Source of the DNA: Stenopsyche tienmushanensis
Taxonomy: Eukaryota; Arthropoda; Insecta; Trichoptera; Stenopsychidae
Assembly (NCBI GenBank): GCA_008973525.1
Contig: WACJ01000514.1
Location: 2,232,001-2,296,000, forward strand
Direction of reading: 5' to 3'
Length of the DNA stretch: 64,000 nucleotides
Positions 26,180-38,901 of the stretch are shown here, piece after piece. Under the pieces are notes generated by a model that was given only the letters and a program-made list of their open reading frames with translations, was not told the DNA's origin and searched no databases. The translations under genes and the position numbers were made by a program. Position 1 is the first letter of the stretch; each line of letters starts with the position of its first letter.

Positions 26180-27917
26180 AGAACGACTGCCTCTTTGGCG
26201 TTTATATCAAGCATTCATATACTATCCCCCCTCATGAGGTGGAAAATGGTAATTGCATTCACAGGTGAGAGTATCCTGTATATGGCGAACGAACTTCTTG
26301 AAGACCAAGCACTGCTCTCGGTTATCTCATTATTTTGTTAGCGTGATGTAATTTTATCTCAAATGATAATCTATAAATTACATACGCACGCAATAAATAT
26401 TTATATTGATTATGAATACTGTGACGCAAATCTGAAGCTTTGTTTTCGAAGTTTAAAATTAGGCTTCAACGTTGTTCGTTTTACTGTTGGTGTGATAGAG
26501 AGAGCTTTTAAAGCTCGAGATGCGTCAATGTCAATCACTTTGACAGCTCTAAGTCCATGATTCCCTTCTCCGTTATAGTTGATCTCAAAATGTTAAAATT
26601 AACGTAATTATGAAAGATCAAGAGCATTGCTTACGTTTTTAGGCTACATCACCAAATACTTCTCCATCTGATAGTGTTGTTCATTTAAATTTTCCCTGGT
26701 ATGAATCAACAAATGCCAATCTTCCTAGGTTAAATTTAGAATTAGCTTGCAAAATATCTCAATTATATTTAAGCAAATATTTTGGTAATTTTGGCGAGTG
26801 AAAGTGCGCATGCGTAAAATGGAATATAGCTGTTTAGACGACTTGTCATGTTACACATTTGCTCGATGACTAATTAATATTATAGTTTTCATTCCAACCA
26901 GTGAGCTGGTTTAAAGATATCTCACTTAGAATCCTATGTAAATATGAGTACTCAACGACAAATAATGCATTGAACACTTGATTTGACATTCCTGTATTCA
27001 TTTTGGCTAGAATTAAATGTTTGCCTTGATATTGATGGTCAGATAGTCAGTTTGCAAAAACACGAAACACTTTGTACCATTGAAAACAATTGATTAATCA
27101 GTACGTGGAGTATCAATTGTAATAAGGTAAGTGCTTTTCAAATCGAAGCTTTATCGTGATGATTCAAAATTCCACTAGAAGATAAATTTGGAACACGGAA
27201 ATAGACAATTCAAGTCAGTGGAATACAAGAAGTCAAACACATGTCAGGTTGTTGAAACAATCAACCGCCGGTCTGCTAAATATTTGTTTTTGCCAAAGTG
27301 AATCTTGACGCTACGATTGTTACGTCCATGCAAATCAAACAGTAGTCGACACAATTTAAAATAGAAAAAAAATCCATGAGTTCCTGTGATATCTTCCAGA
27401 TTTTAGCTGTTTAGTAACCCTTTAACGATTGGGATGCTTCACTTAACAAAATTTTAAAATATGTGATCGACACTGGCGACAGTGTGTTTATCTGCCATCG
27501 AAGAGCGCCAGTAGTTATTTAATCTGCAAATTCTAATCTACCATGACATACAGACAATGGTTTACAAGAACTGTTAATGCATCCGTTTACTATCGAAGTT
27601 TGCACTCTCGTTTTAATACATCGAGTTGCTTATTCGACCATTTGTTACGTGTTCAATATATTTATAATCTTAAAAGATCTGCACGCTCTGAATGCGCAAC
27701 TTTGTACGGTCTACTGCATTGGCAGATATAGGAATATGTCGACCATCAGATACAATTTATATTTTTGAATGAAAATTGATCATCAGGCTTTTAAAAATAT
27801 AAATAGAAGTACTTAAAAAAGCTATTAAAATGCAGTCGAACTCATTTATTACAATCAAGGTTTTAAGAGAAAATTGTTTGGAGATGGCACTTTTAATACT
27901 AATTTTTGATGATTATA
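26180..27917. other. Intergenic, upstream of cuticle gene 2
   Basis: Upstream flank of the minus-strand cuticle gene, extending to the mariner remnant. Two overlapping plus-strand frames of about 62 codons near 27543-27768 look like chance. No gene supported. Confidence 0.5.
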
Positions 27918-28443
27918 CGAGGCATATCCGGAAAGTAAGTGTACTATTTTTTTTTTAGAAAAAGTGATAGTTTTTAGTTTTAGATTGATACACTTTAACT
28001 ATTTTTATTTATATGCATCTGATGAGCTGTGTCACAAGCTTCTTTGTGCCTTCCTCGAAGAACTCTCCCACCAGCTCCTTCCCCCATTTCAGAGCCTCTT
28101 TCTCTACCTGCTCTTCGGTTGAAAATTTAATTTCACCTATGTGTTTTTTTAGAGAGGGAAAAATTATCATCTGAAGGCGCTAAAGTCAGAGGAATATGCA
28201 AAAAAAAAACCCAACCAAATAAGTCCAAGAGCGCCTTGGTGGCTATGGCTGTTGTAGACGGTCGAGATTTCTTACCGACATCTTTCACGCAACTGGATAC
28301 TACGACATGAATTTACATACTATCCTAGCTGCTGCTATGCTTGCTTCGTCAATAGATTCATCTTTATCACTCAGTATAGCCAACCCTTAAAAAAAACACA
28401 GCTCGTTATTGACACAATACACTTACTTTCAGGATATGGCTTG
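27918..28443 (-). mobile_element. Internally deleted mariner element
   Basis: The TIRs are CGAGGCATATCCGGAAAGTA at the left and, on minus, CAAGCCATATCCTGAAAGTA at the right, each next to TA (27916-27917 and 28444-28445). The 526-base interior carries the end of a mariner transposase on minus. ALLDLFGW (about 28225-28250) is the segment before the PPYSPDLAP block, here replaced by unrelated residues. FFEEGTKKLVTQLIRCI (about 28015-28070) matches the usual C-terminus (F-x-x-GI-x-KLV-x-R-x-x-KCI). The amino-terminal two thirds and the first catalytic acids are missing. Inactive. Confidence 0.87.
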
Positions 28444-31400
28444 TATCAAGAATATTTCAATATCTTGAAAAATATGACAAAAACATAAAATAAGTTATTG
28501 TAATTACGTGCATGTTTTATATGAGCCAATGACAATTTTATTAAAATAAATTGTAAAAAAAAAAAATATACAAGCAAAATTTCATGCGTTTATTCTACAA
28601 TGTTTTTAATGTTCTTATTCAATGCTATTATTTAAAAAGCTATGATATTTGCATCAACGAGAAGATTATTTTATAGTAAAAACTATTTTATAACGGTTAT
28701 AACGAGTATTAATTCTAATTAGAATTGATTATTTCAAACTACTTTTTAGCTCACTTTTGAATATTCATCTTCTTTACACATGAGATTTTTTCTGAAAATG
28801 GGGATTTTTATATGTTTCCTAGTCATTTCACCGCAGTATATAGGTAATATTAGATTTTTGAAAAAAACATTGGCTGTCTTCCCCATTGTATTAAATGTGT
28901 CAAAGTAAGATTAACTTAATTTGACCTGATGATAGATTTTTTGCTAATCAATAGCCTACTAAATTGTTCAGTAAATATTATGTAACATAAATCTGTGAAA
29001 TGGATCTGGATATCACAATGGAATGCTACTCTCAGTATTTATTTGATTTTTTTAAATGTTTATATATTTCGATTATTTAATGCGTTGGTTTGCACATGTA
29101 AGAACAATATTGAGGTGGTGATTCGTTCTTTAACATCTAAGCCCTGATTATTTCATTTTAAAACTATACAGGATCTATGTCGTTCGATAGAACGTCACGT
29201 ACTTGTTAACCATGATCTGACATACATGTTGTACCAATAGGCATTAAGTGCTAAAAATGGGACAATTCCAGTTATGAACTTTGCTAGCCATCTTCATAAT
29301 TTTTCATACTTGATGTGATAATATACATGAACGACGGCTGTTTACGCGAATTGCACCGACATTTAAGATTATACTCAATCTGAGTAATCACGTAAACAGC
29401 GTATAATTGTCGCTGTTAAATGCAATTTATTTTGTTAACTTTCTCACAAATCGCTAAAATTGATTTAGGTCAAATGATATTCAATAATAGTAGAATGCAA
29501 TATTCAAATAGAATGAAGATTGGATCATTTGATTATCTGGAAATGGTTTTTCTAAGTATAAACTTGCGGACAGTTAGACAGTCGTTGCCGTCGAAGGCTT
29601 AGAAATAAATGATTTATTTCAGAATAAGAACATGCGTTTGACTTTCACTGTAACAAAGGGACAGTGGATATTATGTAATCGTTACACATTTTAGTTGACC
29701 GTCTATTTAATAGTACCGGTGTGTGGATGTAGGTTGGATCGTCACGCTATTTTTCAGTCTAGCTTGGTCAGATTGTGAGAACATTCACGATCCATTTTGT
29801 GACCGAGATTATGAAATATCATTGCTAATGGTATAGAGAGCACGCGCATTGAAATGCACGAACCTTGTTAAAGCTAATTTGCAACGAGTCGAGATGCTGC
29901 ATCTTGTATCGGAACTCATCTAAATATGTCCCATAGAGACGATACTATTATATAATCAAAATCATTTAGCGATCAAATGCTTAATTCTACTCCATTAAAT
30001 CGCATATGTTAATCTTGGAGATTCTTCTCCGTGGAGGTTCACACGATCTGCAGCACCTGTACATCATGGACCATTGCAATTATTGCGAAATATAAGAGCA
30101 CGATTGGAATACAATTTATAAGATCTCAATGAATCGTTTCTGACCTCGTGTGCACTATGTTGACATTTTTGAGTTTTAATAGTTCAAGTCGATAGAATGG
30201 AAGACAGAAGCCATTGAGAAATTCATCGCAGGATATTGTTGCACCGGCAAAAGGCAACGCAATTCTCCAACGAAATACGCTCGACTTTCATTTTGTTCCA
30301 TATACAAGATCAATAAATAAGAAGAAAGCATCGATTCAATACGCCGAAAGCTTACATAATCGCAGTTTCAAGTACAATTTGTAAACGTATCGATTTTGCG
30401 AAATGCGAATATATAAACGGACTATGCGAAAATTTGTTCTAAATTCGAAATACCTTCGCTATAAACGATACACTTTATATGGGTAATAAATCTTGAATAA
30501 ATCCTAAGTTAAACCAAGAATTATTGGTGAGTCTGCAATTTCTCTCGATGGTACTGCCTCCACAAGTACGATATAAATCAACACTTTAAAATTTATACTA
30601 AGAGAGAATTATAAATACCTTATTATATCATTATATTCAGTATAGTGTATTAAATATTCTCATGATCGTTGCGATTAATTTAACATTAATCTGTAGTTGC
30701 AAAAATGCAATAAAAAAACATGATTTATTCATTAATTGAAATTAAATCACTGATGTTTCCATGTTTTTGCTATGAATTTCTTTTTCTGCGAAGTGTTCAA
30801 TATTCGCGTACTCGTTGATAGCATTTCAGCTTCATAGTTTATTGAAACCCAATAAATTGATTTTAAGTTTTAAGGATATAAAGTACCTATTTTTCATATT
30901 GAAAATGAAACATGTTTGAAGAGCCGAAAAACTTTAAGAATAAAAAAGAGGACTATAATATCAATAAGAAAATTATTTTTTATCAGCTCATAGATAGCTT
31001 TTGGATTTTTTCGACAAAGAATTGGATTAATGTAGTATTCCTGAACTTTAATTATGAAGTTTTGGATTCAAATTCAGACAGTGGAAAAATATTTCAATGT
31101 CTCAATAAATTTGAGAAATAAAGGTATTAATTACTACATATTTCGGATCAATCGTTTCAGTTCAGGTTTATCCTGATATGTAAGCAATTCCTTCCTAAAT
31201 AATCCCTTTTGGATCATTTTATTCTAATTTGACTATATGTGGGAACTTCCCTCTGGGAAAATAATAGAAAGCCAGCACACGAAAATACTTCATCCCCGGA
31301 TAAATCCGAAAAGTTCTATATCGGATATGGTATCTTAAGAATAATTAAGAAAAAACTTTTATAAATCTGCAGTGAACTACGTATCATAATTGTTGTATAA

Positions 31401-31459
31401 TGATGACACTAATAATCGATTTTTATTTAGATGTGGTTTTACTTAGGGTAATTAAAAAA

Positions 31460-31527
31460 AATGTTTTAAAAAAACCGCATAACTTCGAAATCGCACAAGA
31501 AAAAGTCACACAAAAAAGGTTTGAGTG
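31460..31527. mobile_element. Terminal fragment of a Tigger-type element
   Basis: On minus it reads CACTCAAACCTTTTTTGTGT and then GCGATTTCGAAGTTATGCGG. It aligns base for base in register with the right end of the element at 6615-7402 (TTGGGTCTGTTTTTGTGCGG...CGATTTTAAAGTTATGCGG). TA follows at 31528-31529. No partner end or coding sequence was found, so this is a solo end or a remnant with an undetermined left border. Confidence 0.65.
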
Positions 31528-31674
31528 TACTATATAATATGAGGGTTCGTAAATGCACGTTTCTACGACAAAATGGCACAGAGTTGCTGGTAAGTAACGT
31601 CAAGAATGGTTCAGAGTGCAAAGGGTTATTATAAAAATTGTACAGCAAAATTCCGGGTTATATTTGAATTTCAC

Positions 31675-31908
31675 ATGGACTTTTTTTTGGGGTTATGGGG
31701 GTATTTTGCTACATTTCACACATAGGTCCCGTGTTCTAATTTTCAGTGTTGTTGAAATAGATTTTTTTTCCAATATTTTGAAAAATACCCAAAAGTTCAC
31801 ATTTAAATCGTCGTAACTTTTTAATCTGCTGTCGTAATAGCACGAAATAACTGTTTTGTATTTTGAAATATATTTTTGATTTAAATAAATCATTTTGTGT
31901 GGTTGAGC
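31675..31908. repeat. Dispersed repeat pair, copy 1
   Basis: Matches 41329-41562 in the same orientation over its whole length: TTTGCTAC(A/G)TTTCACACATAGG, GAAATAGATT, ATTTTGAAAAAT, TTTTTAATCTG and GTCGTAATA-CACGAAAT occur in the same order and spacing. The second copy sits inside a Tigger-like element in the stomatin A intron. Non-coding, with frequent indels between copies. Confidence 0.85.
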
Positions 31909-33763
31909 TTAAGAATTAATTAACTTCATACGGAAAATAATGTAGATCGAAAACAACACACACACCAGATGAATAAATTAGTGACAGACGCGAAGATAAT
32001 GGCGCCAGAAATTGCATCATTCGTCGTATTTTCGATGAATAACCAATGCAGTTCTTCGTAAAACTACATGTATTACATTGTTGTATTTAAAATAACTTTG
32101 ATTGGGCGTTTAATATAGTAATAAATCCAATTTATGATTTTCAATTAAACATTGAAAAAAGTGTGCGGGATTTTAAATTTATTGAGCGGCCACCCGCGCA
32201 AGGCGAACACTGTGCAATCTATTTTAAAAGTGCATATTCATTGTAAAATTTTTAATATTCCTGGGAGAAAATTGTTTTGAAGCTTAAAAAAATGTACAGC
32301 AATAGATTAATGATCTATGGAGAGGTCATCGTTCGTTTGTATTCCAGTTGAATTTACGACCGCAGTTGCCAAGATCAGCATCGTAAATCCAAGAAAGACT
32401 TTTAGCATTTCAAATTGAACGTTTCCCAGATTTTGCTTTCGATCCATCCCATTTTTTTTCAAGGTTTACGGTCGGCCTGGAGTTGCATCATAAGAATGAG
32501 CCATAGAACGCTCACAACAAAGTTGTCTAACAGAATTTACATTAACAGTCTATTATTTGAACGCGACCGGAAGAATGTTATCATGGCATTAGAAATGCTG
32601 ACCATCACTCTATTTGTTGAGGAATATTTGTTTCCTTGATTTATTTATTGAACGTGTGATATCAAAAAGCAGTGCGATCACTATCACTGGTCCCTCCGCA
32701 CACAAACATAACATTTTGATGGATTCTATTAATAAATTAAGCCTGTCGCTGTTTTGTTTCCTTCAACGTCAGGATTCTGTATATGGTTCACGCCATAGAT
32801 GCTATATTTGATTTTCATCTTTTTCGTAGCAAATTACCTAATTTGTGGGTGTTATACACACATATTACATGTTGGTAGAAATTGGTTTTTTTGTGATATG
32901 TTCCAGAATTATATTTAGGACTGTATGTGTTATGAAAGAAGACATGCGCTTCGATGAAATGAAAATTCATAATTTGAGGTGCGAATAAAATGTTTCCTCA
33001 AAAATAATGTTTCGTAATAAGAAGAAAAAACTTTTATTTATCCCATTAATCACTTGTTGATGCAACCGTGGGCATTAGAGACCACTCTTTAGATTCACTT
33101 GAAGGCATTGTTTAAATATTTGGTTGAAATTAATGTAACTTGAAGAATCTTTTTGCGTTTTTTTTTATTTTTAATAAAATAAAAAATAACTCTTATAAAA
33201 CTTTAGTATTTGCTTCGTCATCACCTTCAACGAGAATTCAACCAGTGTGTCATATCTAATAAAGGTGATTTATACAATCAATCATACAATAATGTAATTG
33301 GTGTTTTTTTTTAAATAAATAAATGTTGTTTTTCATGGATATACTTTTGGGAATTGATTTGTGCGAAGTCTACATTTATCACGTAAATAAAATCAGATAT
33401 AATTTGCTATAAAAAAATATTTGTTGTTGAAGATAATTTTAGATTTTGGTATAAATATTCGAAATACACACTACAATGCCAACTCGATTGCAGCAGTTTT
33501 AAACATTATTATTGTTTTCCCTCATAAGATTATAAAAAAACTGTGTTTGATCTAACGTCTGCCACCGTTCGTATAAATTATCAATTCAGCGTGCATATTT
33601 CGAAAACATGTACGAAACATTTTCTTGTAATTTTCATCGAAATTTTAATCTTCTAACTCTGATAATGAAGACATTCAAATTAATATTAATATTTTTACTG
33701 TACAAATAAATTTGGGCGCTGATATATATCAATACACTCAATCCTCTTATAACACAGCTATTA

Positions 33764-34166
33764 GATAAAGCGGAAAGAAATGTCATTTTTTTGGTTGCGT
33801 CTTTACCGTCAGTTTGCTTAGGGTTGCTGTCGAGTGAATACGTCAAGGTTGGTGTCATTTTGAAGTTCTGTTGTTTGTCTTACTTTTTCAAATATTTTTA
33901 TATTTTTTTTAGCCATAGTGAAAATGTCCAAGCCAGAAATTGATGAGACCCACTTGCGATCTTGTTTTCTGCTTTTATTCGTTAAAGGATTAAAAGCAAA
34001 ATAAGCTACCCAGAGCATCTGTGATACATAAGGCAACATATTCAATATTTGAAAATGCCATAAATGGTTCAAAAAATTCAAAATTGGTGACAGATCTTTG
34101 AAAAATAAACCAAAATCAGAACGATCTAAACTAAAAACAAAAAATGACATTTCTTTCCGCTTTACC
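33764..34166 (-). mobile_element. 403 bp TIR element containing an open frame
   Basis: The ends are near-perfect inverted repeats of about 30 bases (GATAAAGCGGAAAGAAATGT at left; GGTAAAGCGGAAAGAAATGT on minus at right) flanked by TA (33762-33763 and 34167-34168). This suggests a Tc1/mariner-superfamily MITE. Unlike a normal MITE, the interior is spanned by a 110-codon minus frame (33818-34150) starting inside the right TIR. The predicted product is hydrophobic in the middle and basic near the end and matches no transposase I know. Whether it codes for anything is unresolved. Confidence 0.8.
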
Positions 34167-34395
34167 TAATATATACAGTCTTTCATATTTAATCCTTCTG
34201 TCAATTAATATTTCAATTATTTCTCGTAAATGAAAGTGGTTCAGCTGGATCCTCATAGGTTTTTTCAAACAAATTATGCGAATTAATTTTTTACTACAAA
34301 GTAAGAAAGAGAAAATACAGATCAATGAACAAAGTCAGGGAGATTTGGTAAGAACTATACATAGCTACTATTAAAAAACTCATCCCAAAAGTAAA

Positions 34396-34413
34396 ATGGC
34401 CTGGCCAGGCCAT
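34396..34413. repeat. 18-base perfect palindrome
   Basis: ATGGCCTGGCCAGGCCAT reads the same on both strands. It is an island of GC in AT-rich sequence. It could be a binding site for a dimeric protein or chance; no gene is nearby. Confidence 0.6.
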
Positions 34414-35709
34414 CTTATTGACAAAAGGGTTAAAAACAATGTAATAATTCATTGCCTACTTTTAGCGTTCATATATATTTTATAATATGGAGCCAAGCTT
34501 TTTTGCATCTCATTCATAGGTTTTCTCATAGCTGAAATCATTATTGAAATAATTTCATTTTATATTAATATACGCAGAAGAATATCGGATTTCATCGTTT
34601 AAAAATCCTTTATTACAGGTAAAATCTTATTTAGTGGTAGCCAACATCTGATATTTTATACGCTTTATATTGAACTCTATCGTACTGATGATGACGATGA
34701 TGTTGATGATGTACAAAAATAAAAATTCAAATCTAAAACATATTTATTTACGCGTATTCTAATCGTGTATAACGTTCTTAATGGCATTAAGTTACACAGG
34801 AAATGCAAACCCAGAGCCAAACACATAGCAGTGCCAAGACTTTTAAAATGGATTTTATCAATCATCTCTTGTAAATCCTGCATTAAGCCAGATGATCAAT
34901 AAATACATTTTTTCCAATAGCCTTAATTGCTTATATGAGAAGCATTGTTAGTCTGGCATATATTTCCTTGCGTCGTTATACTTCCGTTGAAAATTGAGAA
35001 AAATGTTTATTTTGACCTCGTTTTCCTTCAGAATCAATTAAACCCCGTCATTCATGGTTATAACTGGAACCGTATGCGATGGTTCAGCTCAATGGAGTAT
35101 TTCCGGATGCTGTAAACATTTTTTGAGTTCATCTTTCACTACTTTATGACTCCGATGCGCCATCAAAAGTCTAAAGACACTGTTGACTCGGGCGAAATGT
35201 TCATTTTATTTACGCTCGGAACATATGTTACGTTTCGTTCGGTTCACCTCTGAAACATCTTTATTTCAAATCATAACAAATAAAGACCGCATCTGCAAAA
35301 AACCGAAAGACTATGTTTATATGATTTTTACGACTAAAATATTGTAAATGGTCGAAGATGGCGGACAATTTATTCGCCTATTTATTTTTGTTAATATAAT
35401 GTTGATTTTATGATTGAGCTGAGATGAATATGTTTGTTTAATATGCCTCACAGTATTAAATATTTTCAAACATGAATAGATCAATCTCAATTTATTACAA
35501 AAATTTGAGTAGGAATGATTTATACTTTAAACATATTGGAAAAAAATACAATGAATCAATCTTGGAGTTCTATTACGTGATAATTTTCTTTCCATACTGT
35601 ATCGACTTAGACGAGTTTTTTACATGGATACTGTACTCGTTTTTTAATATGACCATTAATAGCATAAATCAATAAAATGGGACTTTTATATCTTAAAATG
35701 CCATTTCCA

Positions 35710-35812
35710 TTATCGAACATAGGCGATCTTTGTAGGTAATTTTCTCAGGAATAGGAAATTCTTATGTGATAGTTTCCTATTGCTCTCCACACATAGTTAA
35801 ATTAGGATAAAA
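35710..35812. repeat. Dispersed repeat family C, copy 2
   Basis: Second member of the pair with 22650-22752, sharing the TATCGAACATAGGCGATCT start and the CACATAGTTAAATTAGGATAA end, with a diverged middle. Confidence 0.65.
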
Positions 35813-38640
35813 TGTCATTCCCGATTAATTATATTATATGAATATAAAATAAGACCTGAACAGGTCTATGCTTTCTTGCCATTCACTGTTCCATATTAAG
35901 GCGATTATCTTCTCTTGTAATAATATTTTTTGACGTTGCTAAAACTTATTTTGTATGATTTTATTTGAAATCAGTTGAATATTTGATCCATTAGAGACTT
36001 TTCAGTAAAATTATTGTTCATTTCAGGATATAATTTTTAAATTTAGAAATGTCGGCAGTACTATTGATTATTGATAATGTTACAATATCAAGACATTTTG
36101 ATAATTTTCAGATATTTAAGCTCATTTGCTCCAACCCATCTATTATCAAATAGGGCAGATAGGGCTTACGAGATAAACATAAAGCAACACACAATTGCAT
36201 TTGAATTCCATTGCAAATAACTGCTTTTACTTTTAAGTAAAAAAATAAAATTTCTTACAGCTTGTTTGCTAAAAATATAATTAATTAACGTTTAAGACAT
36301 TATCATCGGTTTCATAGCTATAAAGAAACGAAGCTGGTACCATCGATGGATCCTATATTATCATTTGATTGAATGACATTTATCAATTGCTTAAAAATTA
36401 TACAATCAAATATCATAATGATCGTTTTTACACTCGCACAAATCTTAGACTCTAAAAATGTTTTTATGAACAAGGAATTATGAATATGTTGTATTGTATT
36501 GCATATTTCATCACCCACGTATTAATTAAAGAAATTTGATTTATATCTTATTTCTTCGATACTATCAATGAATGTTGCCCATATAGAGTGATTTTTATTA
36601 AAATAATCAATGGTATCATGGCTGAAAATCAATGGTATCATGATAAGCTGAAAGCTTTTATGGCAATCAAAATGCGAATCACATTAATGTTTTACTAAAG
36701 ACAACGCACACCAAGCTTGCAAAATTCGTTAAACTTATTTTTTTCGCTTTGTCCAGTCTGATAAATGGACAAAGATATCCATGGTAACATATGGCAGGTG
36801 CGTTCGTTCAAAGACCGCTTCTGGGTGCCAAGAAGTTTAGCAATCAGCTGGTCCATCATGGTGTATGTATTTCAAAGAAAACAACATAAAAATATTTCAG
36901 CATCTTTAACTACCGAAATAGATGCGTATTCATCGATTGGGCCCAATCATGAACTCTATCAATCAACGACGGATTGACTTCACATTGCTCATTTTATATT
37001 AGTCAAGAGCAGACGTTTCTGGACGCGGTCGCTTATTATGATCCATAGTTCCCGAGAACTCTCCCGACCGGGTGTTAGTGCGTTTAATGGAGCAATAAGC
37101 TCGATTTGCGTTAACTCAAGTGAAATATTGTTCTAAAACCAATTTTATATCGTCGGTTGCTTGTTTAGAATAAATTTAAAATTCTCATCAGATAAATCAA
37201 AATAAAATGTTTGCGATCACTTACATATGTGCATTCATGCATGCCTTTATATGAAATTTCGCTACATTTTGATAGTTATATTTTTTTTTATAAAAATATT
37301 AATAATATCAGAATGTATAATTTTATGTTGTACAAATGGTTTTGTGGATTAAATTTGTGTGTTATTTTTGGTCAGAAATAATGAAAAACAATTACATACA
37401 TGTGAAGTGTTCAGAAATACGCATCGTATGATTCATGCAATGGAATGCTTAGCAATGTGAATATGATCGATGATCCATAGATTTTTAATCGTTGAATGAA
37501 TATAATATAAAATCAATGTTCAAATAATACAATATTTTCGTAATATTTCGTAAATATTAAATTCACTCCGATTAATGCAAATTTATAACAATATTTTGTG
37601 TTGATTTCTTCGTATGCTTGGAAAATATTTTGTAGGTAAAATAGTTTGATCGTATATTTTCAGTGTGGATTGGCGTCTGCAAGAAGTGTTGAAACTATTT
37701 TCATATCAGGGAAAATCAGGATCAAAATCATCGCGCTGTATACAGTTCTGGATTCATTAAAAAGATGTGAAAGTGTTGAGCCGTAAAGTGGTATATATTT
37801 TACACATCCATAATCAACAATACAAATGAATGGATTTTGGATGTCAAGATACGGAATCTGGTGATATTGAGTTTTATTTTGAGATTGGTAAGACCTTTCA
37901 TTGATAATTTCTATTGATACCAAAGCGTACAATTTATATATCTTTATAAGTTAGATCTCTATAAGAAGATGTGTTTTTTAAGTATTGGACAAAGCTATCT
38001 TCCTGTAAATCCTTATCCTTGAATGTGTTATAAACGAGCCTTCATTTTGTAATCTGGTTGTGATTAATTTATTATAACGATAATGGTAATAGTGTTAGTA
38101 TAGTTGATTAGTTTTTAGACTTGTATTATAAATTTGCAGTTTTACATTCAATTGTGTAAGAAATTTTCAATAAGTTTAGGATATCTAAAAAAGTAAATAC
38201 GACATGATGACCTAAAATTCCATCTAATTTACAGGAGGTATGGATATTAACCACATTTAAAAAATATTAATATAACATAGATGTACACCAGGAAAATTAA
38301 TATAAAGTGATTTGTAATAGCTCCCAATGGAAATGACTATAAAAAAGAATAAAAATACATATTGCATACATTCTAACCACATGAAAAATTTGCACGGAGA
38401 CGCATTTAATTATATATTCAAGTGTTGGTATTATGGACTATTACTGAACTAGTCTAGTTTCATATTATAGACATTTTGGTCCAATTTCAGATTGTAGAAA
38501 ATTTTTCATCATATCAATAAAATTAGGATACTAAAAGTATTAATAATTCTAATCGGCTGTATTGATATAGATTAAGCCTTCATTATTAAAAAAAAATCTG
38601 TTATGGAGATAACAATAACAGGTATGGTCAATCGACAAGA

Positions 38641-38700
38641 GGGTCAAAATGGTCGGCAATAGTTCCATAAAAGGGACAGCAAAAGGTCGTTTAAAAATGC
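38641..38700. repeat. Dispersed repeat family E, partial copy
   Basis: Shares GGTCGGCAATAGTTCCATAA and AAGGGACAGCAAAAGGTC with the core of the copies at 11446-11550 and 56573-56680. It lies just before a MITE copy and a mariner, in a small transposon cluster. Confidence 0.55.
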
Positions 38701-38778
38701 AAATTTGTTTCGTATGTTTTTCAGTAGGAACGCTGGAAAAATATTAGAATTAGTTCTTGCACAAATGACCATAACACA

Positions 38779-38879
38779 TCACTCAATAAATACGAATTGA
38801 AGAAATTGCGAAAAACGACTCCAAATGAAGAAGAAAAAAAAATTGAAGTGAAATAAAATCCCATGAACTTATTGAGTGA
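38779..38879. repeat. MITE copy 4 (TCACTC-ended family)
   Basis: Starts TCACTCAATAAATACGAATT and ends CCATGAACTTATTGAGTGA, an inverted repeat. It is 101 bases and non-coding, and only 22 bases from the mariner at 38902. The two have unrelated TIRs, so the mariner is not the obvious source of this MITE. Confidence 0.83.
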
Positions 38880-38901
38880 TTACTAATAATATGATTTATT
38901 A

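Larger units (their letters stand above)
28444..33763. other. Long gene-poor stretch
   Basis: No exon series or RNA gene recognised over 5.3 kb. It includes a Tigger-type end (31460-31527) and one member of a repeat pair (31675-31908). A GC-richer patch near 32185-32215 (GAGCGGCCACCCGCGC) is unexplained. Plus-strand frames at 32415-32811 are short and without splice or domain support. Confidence 0.5.
34167..38778. other. Long gene-poor stretch
   Basis: No coding gene or RNA recognised. It holds an 18-base perfect palindrome (34396-34413), a short GAT-type microsatellite near 34686-34710, the second copy of repeat family C (35710-35812), a 16-base tandem duplication (36605-36642) and part of repeat family E (38641-38700). 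The 70-codon plus frame at 36765-36977 and the 90-codon minus frame at 37660-37932 have no domain match. Confidence 0.5.
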
